Shown: positions 8,366 through 15,644 of the stretch, piece by piece
Layout of the letters: every line of letters begins with the position of its first letter
Position numbering within the stretch: the first letter of the stretch is position 1
Source: G963666935 sp963666935
GTDB taxonomy: Bacteria > Bacillota > Clostridia > Christensenellales > CAG-138
Assembly (NCBI GenBank): GCA_963666935.1
Contig: OY762936.1
Span: 2,108,001 to 2,172,000 of the forward strand
DNA: 64,000 nt
Reading direction: 5' to 3'
Notes under the pieces: model-generated
What the model was told of the DNA's origin: nothing
Database searches by the model: none
Seen by the model: only the letters and a program-made list of their open reading frames with translations
Made by a program: the position numbers and the translations under genes

Positions 8366-8740
8366 ATGACAAAATTAAAGCAGGTCTACAAGTGCGACAT
8401 CTGCGGCAACATCGTTGAACTGATGCATCCCGGCGTAGGTGAGCTGGTTTGCTGCGGGCAGCCGATGACTTTACAGGAAGAAAACACTATCGATGCAGCC
8501 ACGGAGAAGCATGTCCCTGTTATTGAAAAAATCGAAGGTGGCGTTCTGGTAAAGGTGGGCGCAGTGGAGCACCCAATGATCGATGCCCACTACATCGAAT
8601 GGATCGAGATCCATACGGACAAAAAGATCTATCGTAAATATCTGAACCCGGGAGAAAAGCCAGAGGCAAAGTTTTTGGTGAGCGAAGAGGTTTTGTACGC
8701 CCGGGCATACTGCAATCTTCATAGACTCTGGAGGTCATAA
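8366..8740 (+). CDS. dfx: Desulfoferrodoxin (superoxide reductase)
   Basis: The 124-residue protein reduces superoxide to hydrogen peroxide without making oxygen, a typical anaerobe defence. The N-terminal desulforedoxin-like domain shows CDICG and a CC pair (center I, Fe-Cys4). The catalytic center II ligands are visible as His in KHVPV, His in VEHPM, His in IEIHT and the terminal CNLH pair. Start at 8366 is supported by AAGGAG ten bases upstream; the frame extension to 8324 is not conserved. It lies 48 bases after the scaffold gene and is followed 29 bases later by a ferritin-like protein, so Fe-S assembly and oxidative-stress defence share an operon. Confidence 0.95.
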   Translation: MTKLKQVYKCDICGNIVELMHPGVGELVCCGQPMTLQEENTIDAATEKHVPVIEKIEGGVLVKVGAVEHPMIDAHYIEWIEIHTDKKIYRKYLNPGEKPEAKFLVSEEVLYARAYCNLHRLWRS

Positions 8741-8769
8741 AAACAAGCGCAACCATAGGAGGGTACCGC

Positions 8770-9246
8770 ATGCAACTATTGAATTTCGCCATTGAGATGG
8801 AAGAACAAGGCATGCAATACTACCGTGAGCAGGCCGAAAAAAACCGGGAGAACAGCCTGTATATTGTTTTTAACAGACTGGCGGAAGATGAAAAACACCA
8901 TGCCGCGCTCATCAAAAACAAGCTGAATCACCTGCCATACCAGCCCGAAGGCTCCGTGATGTCCACGGCCAAAAACATATTTGACGGGCTCCCCAATTTC
9001 AAGGTAAATGCGAAAAGCAACCCGGAGCAATTGGATGTTTACCGTATGGCCCTGGAAATGGAAAAGCAAAGTATCGATCTCTATAAAAAGCTTTTGAGCA
9101 AATCAAAGGACGACAAAGACTTGTTTGAATTTTTAATCGCGCAGGAAGAAAGGCATTATGAGATCATGGAGCTGCTGGTAAAACTCGTCGGCCGCCCGAA
9201 TGAGTGGGTGGAATCCGCCGAGTTTGGAATTAGGGAAGATTACTGA
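8770..9246 (+). CDS. Ferritin-like diiron protein (rubrerythrin family, no rubredoxin domain)
   Basis: The 158-residue protein has two helical pairs with the diiron ligand pattern of the rubrerythrin/ferritin-like superfamily: EMEEQ, a DEKHH motif, EMEKQ and EERHY. There is no C-terminal CxxC rubredoxin domain, so it would need an external electron donor; rubrerythrins reduce hydrogen peroxide. This fits its place after superoxide reductase, which generates peroxide. GGAGG lies eight bases before the ATG. A symerythrin-like or iron-handling role is an alternative. Confidence 0.85.
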   Translation: MQLLNFAIEMEEQGMQYYREQAEKNRENSLYIVFNRLAEDEKHHAALIKNKLNHLPYQPEGSVMSTAKNIFDGLPNFKVNAKSNPEQLDVYRMALEMEKQSIDLYKKLLSKSKDDKDLFEFLIAQEERHYEIMELLVKLVGRPNEWVESAEFGIREDY

Positions 9247-9267
9247 ACATTTATTCTATGAACAACT

Positions 9268-9304
9268 TAAAAAAGCGCATCCCGAAGGGAAGGCGCTTTT
9301 TTAT
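9268..9304 (+). terminator. Terminator of the suf-dfx operon
   Basis: An AGCGC/GCGCT stem with an inner TCCC/GGGA pairing and GAA loop is preceded by an A-run and followed by a T-run. It starts about 22 bases after the ferritin-like stop codon. Confidence 0.8.
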
Positions 9305-9392
9305 GTTTCTGTTTATGAATCCATTTATTGTAAGAATATCTTTCTGTTTAATACAGCAAAATAACAATATCATAAAACAGGAGGAATTTAAA

Positions 9393-9590
9393 TTGTACGG
9401 AAAAGTAAAATGGTTTAATGCCGAAAAAGGCTTCGGGTTTATTGAACAAGAAGGAGGCGGAGATGTTTTTGTTCATTTTTCCGCAATTCAATCTAAGGGA
9501 TATAAATCGTTAAGCGAAGGACAGCGGGTTCAATTCGATGTTGCGCAAGGGGCACGTGGGCCGGAAGCCGCAAACGTAGTAATCCCTTAA
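9393..9590 (+). CDS. Cold-shock domain RNA chaperone (CspA family)
   Basis: The 65-residue protein is a complete cold-shock domain with both RNA-binding motifs, KGFGFI and DVFVHF, and the opening GKVKWFN strand. It binds single-stranded nucleic acid and melts RNA structure. The start is a TTG at 9393 with AGGAGG at 9379-9384; this gives exactly the family length, while the ATG at 9258 would begin inside the preceding terminator. It is separated from the suf operon by that terminator and is probably transcribed alone. Confidence 0.93.
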   Translation: MYGKVKWFNAEKGFGFIEQEGGGDVFVHFSAIQSKGYKSLSEGQRVQFDVAQGARGPEAANVVIP

Positions 9591-9651
9591 CTGATATGAA
9601 TGCCCACAGCGGCCGCGCCCTTCGGCTCCCCTACCGAATTCTAGTTAAACT

Positions 9652-9680
9652 AAAAAAGCCCCGTAAAATAGGGCTTTTTT
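9652..9680. terminator. Terminator, repeat copy 1
   Basis: GCCCC/GGGC stem between six A and six T residues; works on either strand. Faces the end of the cold-shock gene. Confidence 0.75.
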
Positions 9681-9828
9681 GCTTTGGTACCCGGTAGGCT
9701 CGTCCCGGCGGCACTGGGCCAGTGCCACCGCCAGCCCGGGGCGCTGAAAAACAGTCCACGGGACTATTTTTCGCCTCGCCACCGCTCGGCCACGCCCTTC
9801 GACTCCCCTGCCGGGTTCTAGTTAAACT

Positions 9829-9857
9829 AAAAAAGCCCCGTAAAATAGGGCTTTTTT
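9829..9857. terminator. Terminator, repeat copy 2
   Basis: Identical to the copy-1 terminator, exactly 177 bases further on. Confidence 0.75.
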
Positions 9858-10005
9858 GCTTTGGTACCCGGTAGGCTCGTCCCGGTGGCACTGGGCCAGT
9901 GCCACCGCCAGCCCGGGGCGCTGAAAAACAGTCCACAGGACTATTTTTCGCCTCGCCACCGCTCGGCCACGCCCTTCGACTCCCCTGCCGGGTTCTAGTT
10001 AAACT

Positions 10006-10034
10006 AAAAAAGCCCCGTAAAATAGGGCTTTTTT
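10006..10034 (-). terminator. Terminator of tRNA-Glu (repeat copy 3)
   Basis: The same hairpin begins four bases after the CCA end of the minus-strand tRNA-Glu and is its functional terminator. Confidence 0.85.
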
Positions 10035-10038
10035 GCTT

Positions 10039-10114
10039 TGGTACCCGGTAGGGGAGTCGAACCCCTGTTACCGCCGTGAGAGGGCGGTGTCCTAGGCCAC
10101 TAGACGAACCGAGC
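10039..10114 (-). tRNA. tRNA-Glu (anticodon CTC)
   Basis: A 76-base cloverleaf on the minus strand. The seven-base acceptor pairs GCTCGGT with ACCGGGT (two G-U pairs), the anticodon stem CCGCC/GGCGG encloses CTCTCAC with anticodon CTC, the T-arm AGGGG/CCCCT encloses TTCGACT, and CCA is encoded. It reads GAG codons. Confidence 0.95.
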
Positions 10115-10131
10115 AAAACGCTGCATTTCAA

Positions 10132-10159
10132 ATTATACAGAATTTTCGTCCAATGTCAA
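10132..10159 (-). promoter_or_regulatory. Promoter of tRNA-Glu
   Basis: Consensus -35 TTGACA (10154-10159) and -10 TATAAT (10132-10137), 16-base spacer, on the minus strand. The -35 overlaps the stop codon of the upstream glycosyltransferase gene. Confidence 0.85.
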
Positions 10160-11727
10160 CTCTTTTTTCCATAGAGCTCGTTAATCTCAATGGCCGGCCG
10201 GGGTGTTATCGCCACCATAGGCCGGGAGGAAGCATAGTCGTAATTGGGGTTGTAATAAGGGTCACCCTCCAGCAGCATTTGCCGCATGACGTCGTAGCAG
10301 CGCGCCCGATTTTCTTTGGAAGAATCCCCAATGCGGGGCAGTTTTTCCCCACAGCTCAGTAGCACATGGGGCACGTAAAGGCAATCGAGTCCACGCTTCA
10401 TGAGCCGTAGGCAAAATTCCGTATCCATCCCCGCCGCCTCAAAGTCCTCGCCAAAGCCCCCCGCGTAAAAAAATGCGTCGGCGCGTACCATCATGCATTT
10501 GGCGCTCAGAGCGCTGACCGGGCGCAAACCCATGACAAAGCGATTTTTCTCATTATCGCCCCGGCTATTAGGTTCGCCCGCGTAAGGGCTGCCTTCCCAA
10601 CCGCCTATGCCCACCACGGTGCCGCAGTGAATCAGCCTTCCGCCTTCATCCTGAATCTTTGGCCCAACTGCGCCCACGCCGTCACGCATGAGCTGCGCAA
10701 GCAGATCTGTAATCCACCTGTGAGTAATCACTTTGCAGCCCTGCCCCAAAAATACCAGCACGTCGCAACGCATCTCCCGGGCCGCCTGATTGAGAAGCAT
10801 CGGCAAGGGCATCCCATTCCCCCGGATCACCTTCGCAGCCCTGTATTTTTCTAAAATATCGTAATACTTCATCATCCGCGGATCCCGGCTTCCCAAGTCT
10901 GCCACCGCGATCTTACAGTGCTCGTAAAAGGTTTTCTCCTCAATGCTTTCCAACAGCAGGCGCAAAGCGTCCACCCCGTCGTGGTTAGCAACGATGATCC
11001 CCACCTGGTGTTTTTTTACTCGGGCGTCCACCCGAAACCCGTACATGCCCCGCATCACATAGCCCCGCAGCCCGATGTGCCGCTCCAAAGATTCCAAAGC
11101 ATGCGGGGATTCCTCAAAGTGGGCGCAGGTGTACAGCACCCGGGCGATGTGTTTTGGAGTTTCGCATTTCCCCACGCAACGCAAGTTGTAATCATACCGC
11201 TCTGAAAAGCCGCCCACAGCGCCGTAAAGCGCCCGGGAAACCGCCGTCCCGTGCCCCAGCATGTCAAAGCCGGTCTCCCCAGCCTCGCTGAGCTGGCACT
11301 TAAGCAGCGGCTCCGTCCGGCCCTCCTTCCCCATCCTGTCCTCATCGCAATAGAGAAGATCGTTCCCTTCCCCCGCGGCGGCAAACTGAAACAGGGCATC
11401 TGGGGCAAGCGTATCTCCGCCGTCCAGATGCATCACGTAATCTCCCGTGCCCCGCCCCGGCTCCGTCACCTCAAACTTTCGGTAAGTTTGCTTTGAAAGG
11501 GAGGCAAGCGTCCGCTCCGCCCCCACGTCGCCCAGAATGTGCAGGGTAAAGAAAGGCTTGCCCTTGGTGTCCGCCTCTCTCTGCGCGAAGAGCTCCTCTT
11601 CGGTTGGGGTGTTGAAGGCCAAGTATTCCCTGTAGCGCACGCCATCCTCAAAAAAAGATTCGCTCCCGGCGTCTTTCCCCAAGAGCGAATCCATCATTTT
11701 TCTCATTGCGTCCATGCTCTTGTCCAT
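10156..11727 (-). CDS. Family 2 glycosyltransferase (GT-A fold)
   Basis: The roughly 523-residue protein is a GT2-like enzyme. An N-terminal part includes YVMHLDGGDTL and DLLYCDEDRM, and a second half includes VGIIVANHDG, AVADLGSRDPR, VLVFLGQGC and the acceptor-side segment FYAGGFGEDFEAAGMDTEFCLRLMKRG. These resemble rhamnosyl- and polysaccharide-type transferases that recur in duplicated GT2 proteins. Acceptor and sugar are unknown; cell-surface polysaccharide is likely. The reading frame is open to 11883, but that would overlap the cyclophilin gene by 119 bases, so I use the ATG at 11727, although its ribosome site is poor and an ATG at 11715 is also possible. Confidence 0.75.
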   Translation of the reverse strand: MDKSMDAMRKMMDSLLGKDAGSESFFEDGVRYREYLAFNTPTEEELFAQREADTKGKPFFTLHILGDVGAERTLASLSKQTYRKFEVTEPGRGTGDYVMHLDGGDTLAPDALFQFAAAGEGNDLLYCDEDRMGKEGRTEPLLKCQLSEAGETGFDMLGHGTAVSRALYGAVGGFSERYDYNLRCVGKCETPKHIARVLYTCAHFEESPHALESLERHIGLRGYVMRGMYGFRVDARVKKHQVGIIVANHDGVDALRLLLESIEEKTFYEHCKIAVADLGSRDPRMMKYYDILEKYRAAKVIRGNGMPLPMLLNQAAREMRCDVLVFLGQGCKVITHRWITDLLAQLMRDGVGAVGPKIQDEGGRLIHCGTVVGIGGWEGSPYAGEPNSRGDNEKNRFVMGLRPVSALSAKCMMVRADAFFYAGGFGEDFEAAGMDTEFCLRLMKRGLDCLYVPHVLLSCGEKLPRIGDSSKENRARCYDVMRQMLLEGDPYYNPNYDYASSRPMVAITPRPAIEINELYGKKS

Positions 11728-11764
11728 GCCAAGAGCATGAACATATGGCTTACTTTTTATTCCT

Positions 11765-12268
11765 CTATGCCTTTTCCGGCTCCTCCGGGGTTCCCTCGTC
11801 CACAAGGGTAATACGCTTGATCCGCATATCTTCTTTGGGCCTGTCGCCCGCACCGGTGGGCGTGGCGGCGATTTGATCCACAACCTCCATGCCTTCCGTC
11901 ACCGCGCCAAAGGCCGCGTACTGGCCGTCCAGATGGGGAGAATTCTGATGCATGATGAAAAACTGGGACCCGGCGGAATCAGGCATCATGGACCGGGCCA
12001 TGGAAATTACGCCCCGCTTGTGCGTGATGGGGTTTTTCACCCCGTTCCCGAGGAATTCGCCCCGGATGCAGTACCCTGGGCCTCCCCTGCCAGTGCCTTC
12101 CGGACACCCGCCCTGAATCATGAATCCGGGGATCACCCGGTGGAAAATGAGCCCGTCATAAAAGCCCTTGCTTACCAGATGCTTAAAGTTTTTTACCGTG
12201 TTTGGGGCAGCCTTTTCATCCAGTTCCAGCTTGATCTGCCCGCCGTTTTCCATTTCAATGATAACCAT
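11765..12268 (-). CDS. ppiB: Cyclophilin-type peptidyl-prolyl isomerase
   Basis: The 167-residue protein is a small cytoplasmic cyclophilin that speeds cis-trans isomerisation of proline peptide bonds. Active-site landmarks are FHRVIPGFMIQGG, the SQFFI strand and HLDGQYAAFG. There is no signal peptide. It lies 11 bases downstream of the polytopic membrane protein and 37 bases upstream of the GT2 gene, all on one strand, so an operon is likely though functional linkage is not evident. AAAGGAG-type sequence precedes the ATG. Confidence 0.95.
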   Translation of the reverse strand: MVIIEMENGGQIKLELDEKAAPNTVKNFKHLVSKGFYDGLIFHRVIPGFMIQGGCPEGTGRGGPGYCIRGEFLGNGVKNPITHKRGVISMARSMMPDSAGSQFFIMHQNSPHLDGQYAAFGAVTEGMEVVDQIAATPTGAGDRPKEDMRIKRITLVDEGTPEEPEKA

Positions 12269-12279
12269 TCTTTTCTCCT

Positions 12280-13488
12280 TTACAAATATAAAAATGTCAT
12301 TGCCAACGCCCCATAGACGTTGAACATGATTCCAAATACCATCACCACCCGCTGCCAGTCACGCCCCTGCCATCCGTCCAGCAGCAGATACAAAAAGGCG
12401 AATGGGATCATATCTACCGTATATCTTGCCCCAAACTGCCATCCTCCCAACGTCTTGTGCGCGCAAAGCAGCAGCAGTTCCAGTACAAAAGCTGCAATCA
12501 GCGCGCCCTTTACCCATGTTATGCGGCCCTTGATCAAATCCTGAACAATCCGCACAAACCAAATCAGGAATATCGGGTTGGCCACGTAAAACAGGAAGCC
12601 GTCAAAGTAAGGATATTTCAGTGCGCCGTTCGCCGTGATGGTTACAGGCCGAAGGAAGAGATTCTTTAGGTTTGCCCAAATGTAATGAAGATTAAACTGT
12701 CCATACTGTGCTCCAGTGAACTCCGGCAAATAGTTGTGGCCAAACTCCAGCACGCTGCCGAAGCGGATGTAGTTATACCACATATAAACTCCGGCGATGA
12801 CGGCCGGAATAAGAATTCGTTTGAGTTGCAGCAGCAGGCATTTCTTTATGCTGTATCGTTCCCTGTCCCGAACGTAAAAATATACGGCCAACGGCAGGAA
12901 CGCGCAGGCAGAAAACGGCCTGCAACCCACGGCCAAAGCCACAAGCGCATACGCAATCACACCCTTGGAGCAAAGGGCCGCCCATACCATGCAGGTGAGC
13001 AACAGCAGATTCAGCGCCTGGGCCTGAAACCATACGCCCCCGGAGGTGCTCATCCACATCATGTTGCTGCCCCATACCAAAAACAGTGCGGCAAAGGCGG
13101 CGAAGCGGCGCTCCGTGCCCATCTTCAACAGCGCCTTGTAAGCCGCAAACGCTGTAAACAAGGCGTAAAGCATCACTATGAAATTGTTTGGGGTATTCGC
13201 ACCGAATAGAAATGTGAGCGGCAGCATCACCACGCTGGGCAGAGGCGGAAAGGATACATACCAGTTCCCCTGAAATACCGCCAGTTCCAGCCAGCTGTAG
13301 TTCTGCCCAAGCCCGATCTCCCCTCGGCGCCAGGCCAGCGCCTGCAGGGTATAGCTGTCCCATGCGGAATGCGAAAAAAGCGTACCGCCCAAAAGATCGT
13401 GGATGAATACGTAGCCCAGCAGCATGGTTAGCAGCATTAGCAACAGCTGGCAATCTACCTTCAATTTTCCAACTCCAGCTTTTTTCAT
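12280..13488 (-). CDS. Polytopic membrane protein, GT-C glycosyltransferase-like
   Basis: The 402-residue protein has about ten hydrophobic helices and an acidic first extracytoplasmic loop (around the WDSYTLQ segment), a layout typical of GT-C enzymes that use lipid-phosphate sugars, such as ArnT/PMT relatives. The best family-like stretches are WYVSFPPLPSVVMLP near residue 75-90 and GARYTVDMIPF near the C-terminus. Substrate and acceptor are unknown. It sits between the Spo0A-domain gene and the cyclophilin, with a GT2 gene further downstream, so a surface-glycan role is plausible. The ribosome site is weak (AGGGA). Confidence 0.65.
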   Translation of the reverse strand: MKKAGVGKLKVDCQLLLMLLTMLLGYVFIHDLLGGTLFSHSAWDSYTLQALAWRRGEIGLGQNYSWLELAVFQGNWYVSFPPLPSVVMLPLTFLFGANTPNNFIVMLYALFTAFAAYKALLKMGTERRFAAFAALFLVWGSNMMWMSTSGGVWFQAQALNLLLLTCMVWAALCSKGVIAYALVALAVGCRPFSACAFLPLAVYFYVRDRERYSIKKCLLLQLKRILIPAVIAGVYMWYNYIRFGSVLEFGHNYLPEFTGAQYGQFNLHYIWANLKNLFLRPVTITANGALKYPYFDGFLFYVANPIFLIWFVRIVQDLIKGRITWVKGALIAAFVLELLLLCAHKTLGGWQFGARYTVDMIPFAFLYLLLDGWQGRDWQRVVMVFGIMFNVYGALAMTFLYL

Positions 13489-13512
13489 TCCCTAATCATA
13501 GCATATGCGGCC

Positions 13513-13860
13513 TCATTTCACAATGCGGCGCATGCGCATTCCCTCCGTAAGCACGGCGATAAATTCGGAATTTGTGGGGATCCAATCCGTCTCATATGCG
13601 CCGAAGAGTCCTTCTAGCATGCAGTGATTTCCCTCTTCCCAAGTCCGCTTGATGGCGAAGCGAATGTTGCGCTCCACGCCCGCCATGGATACGCCGTATT
13701 TGTCCATGACCACCGGATAAAGCTCCCTAGATAGATTATAAACCATCGCTGGATAGTGTTGAGTCATTGTCAGGATACAAAGTATGTATGCATACCCTTT
13801 GTATTTGGGGTGCATTCCAATGTTCCTGAGCACTTCTGCTGGCTTTCTGTAACTGTGCAT
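13513..13860 (-). CDS. Stand-alone Spo0A C-terminal DNA-binding domain protein
   Basis: The 115-residue protein aligns by eye along its whole length with the effector domain of Spo0A, the master sporulation regulator. It shows the opening IGMHPKYKGYAYI helix, the LYPVVMDKYG segment, the recognition-type VERNIRFAIKRTWEEGN helix and the signature TNSEFIAVL. The phosphoacceptor receiver domain is absent, so activity cannot be controlled by the phosphorelay in the usual way. GGGGGAG precedes the ATG by seven bases. It is 24 bases upstream of the GT-C-like gene. It could act as a constitutive, dimerisation-deficient competitor at 0A boxes. Confidence 0.85.
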   Translation of the reverse strand: MHSYRKPAEVLRNIGMHPKYKGYAYILCILTMTQHYPAMVYNLSRELYPVVMDKYGVSMAGVERNIRFAIKRTWEEGNHCMLEGLFGAYETDWIPTNSEFIAVLTEGMRMRRIVK

Positions 13861-14173
13861 GATATGGCTCCCCCGTGCCGTATATATAATGAATTACATA
13901 AAAATTACATGGATATCAATAAATATGATATCCCTTATATTTTAGATGCACACCTATGCTCCTTTGCATCTATGCGGGCTTTTGCTTGCTGTGCATTTAA
14001 AAACCTCCGTGCTCAGACGCGAAATAACATAATTACATGTGACATTACATTTGTTTTAATAATGCATGAAATGTTTCTTTTAATTAACCACAACGTCAAT
14101 ATTCTGTCAAGAATAAAGTTATATCTCGACCTTATTCGATTTTTCTCATTATTTCTTTTTAAATAAAATATAC
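13861..14173. other. AT-rich intergenic region without recognisable gene
   Basis: About 310 bases, markedly richer in A and T than the surroundings, separate the Spo0A-domain gene from the DUF4340 operon end. It must hold the promoter of the minus-strand Spo0A-domain gene; TATATA runs near 13880 are candidates. I see no conserved RNA, no repeat and no convincing reading frame. Confidence 0.5.
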
Positions 14174-14206
14174 AACAGGGCCCCGGAATCGCTCCGGGGC
14201 CCTGTT
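14174..14206 (-). terminator. Terminator of the Gld-like operon
   Basis: A perfect 14-bp stem AACAGGGCCCCGGA with a five-base loop lies 14 bases after the DUF4340 stop; on the minus strand a U-rich tract follows. Confidence 0.85.
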
Positions 14207-14219
14207 ATCATTGTAAACT

Positions 14220-15644
14220 TCAGGCCATGTCCTCATATGCCTGAATCAGCTTCTCCACGGCCTTCCGGTCAACCAACATGTTCCTGCCGTTGAATTTTGC
14301 CAGACAGTATTCGCTGTCATAGCTGTAAAAATTCAGGGTCATTTCGGCATAGGCCGCAACATTCCGGTGGAACGTGATGGAAAGCAAGGGGTTGTCCGCA
14401 GGGGCCGCGTCCGCCGCATCACCTGCAATGGTCAACTCGGTAATATCACCTAGGAAGGCTAGGCACTGATCAGTGGAAAGGATGTTGTTTCCTTCGGTGA
14501 AGATCCACTTGCCGTTCTCGTCGTCGTAGGTGGGGGTCACAGTATGCGCAACGCCGCTTGCGCTGATATCCATGGAGATCACAGTGTCGTAGTCCATGAG
14601 GCAAACTTCATCCGGCGCAAGAGTTTCATAATTGGTATTCGCTATGGCTTGTGGGTTATCCTTGGGGACGAGATAAACACGGTTGGAGTCCTTGAACATC
14701 ACGTAGCATCCGTTGTCGGTGAAGCTGCCGATAAGGAAGTTGATACTGTTGACATATGACTTCGTTTCATAAATGTCGGTGCCGGATGCGTCCTTTTTCC
14801 CCGTGGGCGTATCGTATTCCACAGTTTCTACAACGTCCACAGATACAGGGTCATCCAAACCGTACTGGCTCAGATCGCTGGGCTTAAAATCCACGCATTT
14901 ATCGATGGTAATACCTGAAATTGCAGCAAGCAGCGCGCCCGTTTTTTCAGTGCCCAGCGGCAACGGGCCCTGATCGGTGTCCATATACCAGGTGTACTGG
15001 TCGCTGTACGTAAGGCCCGCATTTTCCCGCTGCCAAATGACGTAGCTTTTGCCGCCGCTCTTCACCGTAATGGTATCCGGGCTTTCAAATTCCGGCATCC
15101 TCTCGCATTCCACAATGTCATAGAAGCCCTTGGCAAACGCGTCGTGAGTCTGTGCCGGAACGGAATATACGGTGGCACTGTCTCCCAGGCTCAGATAGTA
15201 TTCGGAGGTAACAGCGTTGCTGTCTCCGATTTTAATCACGGTCTGTGTGCCGTCGCTGCTGTTGGCGGTGATGACGCACTGCGGCGCATCCAAGCCGTAT
15301 TCTGCCATATCCTGCCCTTCAAAGGAACGGGTGGCCTTGAGATCTTTCAGCACACTCATCATGTCGGACACGCATGCCGGGTCCAGCGGAAAATCCATAT
15401 CCGCAGGGAAAATCCAGCCGGTTTTCCCCTTTTCTATGTTGAAGGTCGCCCCATCATAGGTCCACGTGATTTGATCAACGTCCTCAGCCTTAAGGGAAAT
15501 CACTTCCACGTTGGCTTGATCCGCGCTCTCATCCGTACCGGCCTCGGTCTTCTCTTTGGGCACCAGTGCTATCACGACAAAGTAGCCGGCCACAAGCACC
15601 GCAAGGATCGCAATCAGTCCAATTAGTTTTTTGCTGCGTTTCAT
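14220..15644 (-). CDS. DUF4340 membrane-anchored protein
   Basis: The 474-residue protein has one N-terminal membrane helix (about residues 8-28) and a large extracytoplasmic part with two DUF4340-like repeats, visible as WTYDGATFNIEKGKTGWIFP with LDLKATRSFEGQ-type elements and a later YDDENGKWIFTEG. DUF4340 proteins occur beside GldG-type ABC subunits in many phyla. The start directly abuts the stop of the GldG-like gene. Function is unknown; an accessory or lipid/solute-handling partner of the ABC transporter is inferred from context. Confidence 0.75.
   Translation of the reverse strand: MKRSKKLIGLIAILAVLVAGYFVVIALVPKEKTEAGTDESADQANVEVISLKAEDVDQITWTYDGATFNIEKGKTGWIFPADMDFPLDPACVSDMMSVLKDLKATRSFEGQDMAEYGLDAPQCVITANSSDGTQTVIKIGDSNAVTSEYYLSLGDSATVYSVPAQTHDAFAKGFYDIVECERMPEFESPDTITVKSGGKSYVIWQRENAGLTYSDQYTWYMDTDQGPLPLGTEKTGALLAAISGITIDKCVDFKPSDLSQYGLDDPVSVDVVETVEYDTPTGKKDASGTDIYETKSYVNSINFLIGSFTDNGCYVMFKDSNRVYLVPKDNPQAIANTNYETLAPDEVCLMDYDTVISMDISASGVAHTVTPTYDDENGKWIFTEGNNILSTDQCLAFLGDITELTIAGDAADAAPADNPLLSITFHRNVAAYAEMTLNFYSYDSEYCLAKFNGRNMLVDRKAVEKLIQAYEDMA

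Larger units (their letters stand above)
9611..10051. repeat. 177-bp tandem repeats, about 2.5 copies, next to tRNA-Glu
   Basis: Three copies start at 9611, 9788 and 9965 with an exact 177-base period; the third stops at about 10051 where the tRNA begins. Each copy holds a bidirectional terminator (GCCCC/GGGC stem flanked by A and T runs), a segment matching the tRNA 3' end (CTACCGGGTACC on the minus strand) and an inverted near-copy of the tRNA T-arm and acceptor end. Copies 1 and 2 also carry two further hairpins, a 9-bp GGTGGCACT stem (9884-9906 in copy 2) and AGTCC/GGACT within A and T runs (9923-9949). Copies differ at only a few bases. The minus-strand open frame through the array is an artefact of the period being divisible by three. 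Confidence 0.9.

Noticed and set aside
9631..10131. 166-codon minus-strand reading frame across the tRNA-linked repeats
   Set aside because: It translates terminators and the tRNA; the period of 177 is divisible by three, so a repeat-encoded frame stays open by arithmetic.
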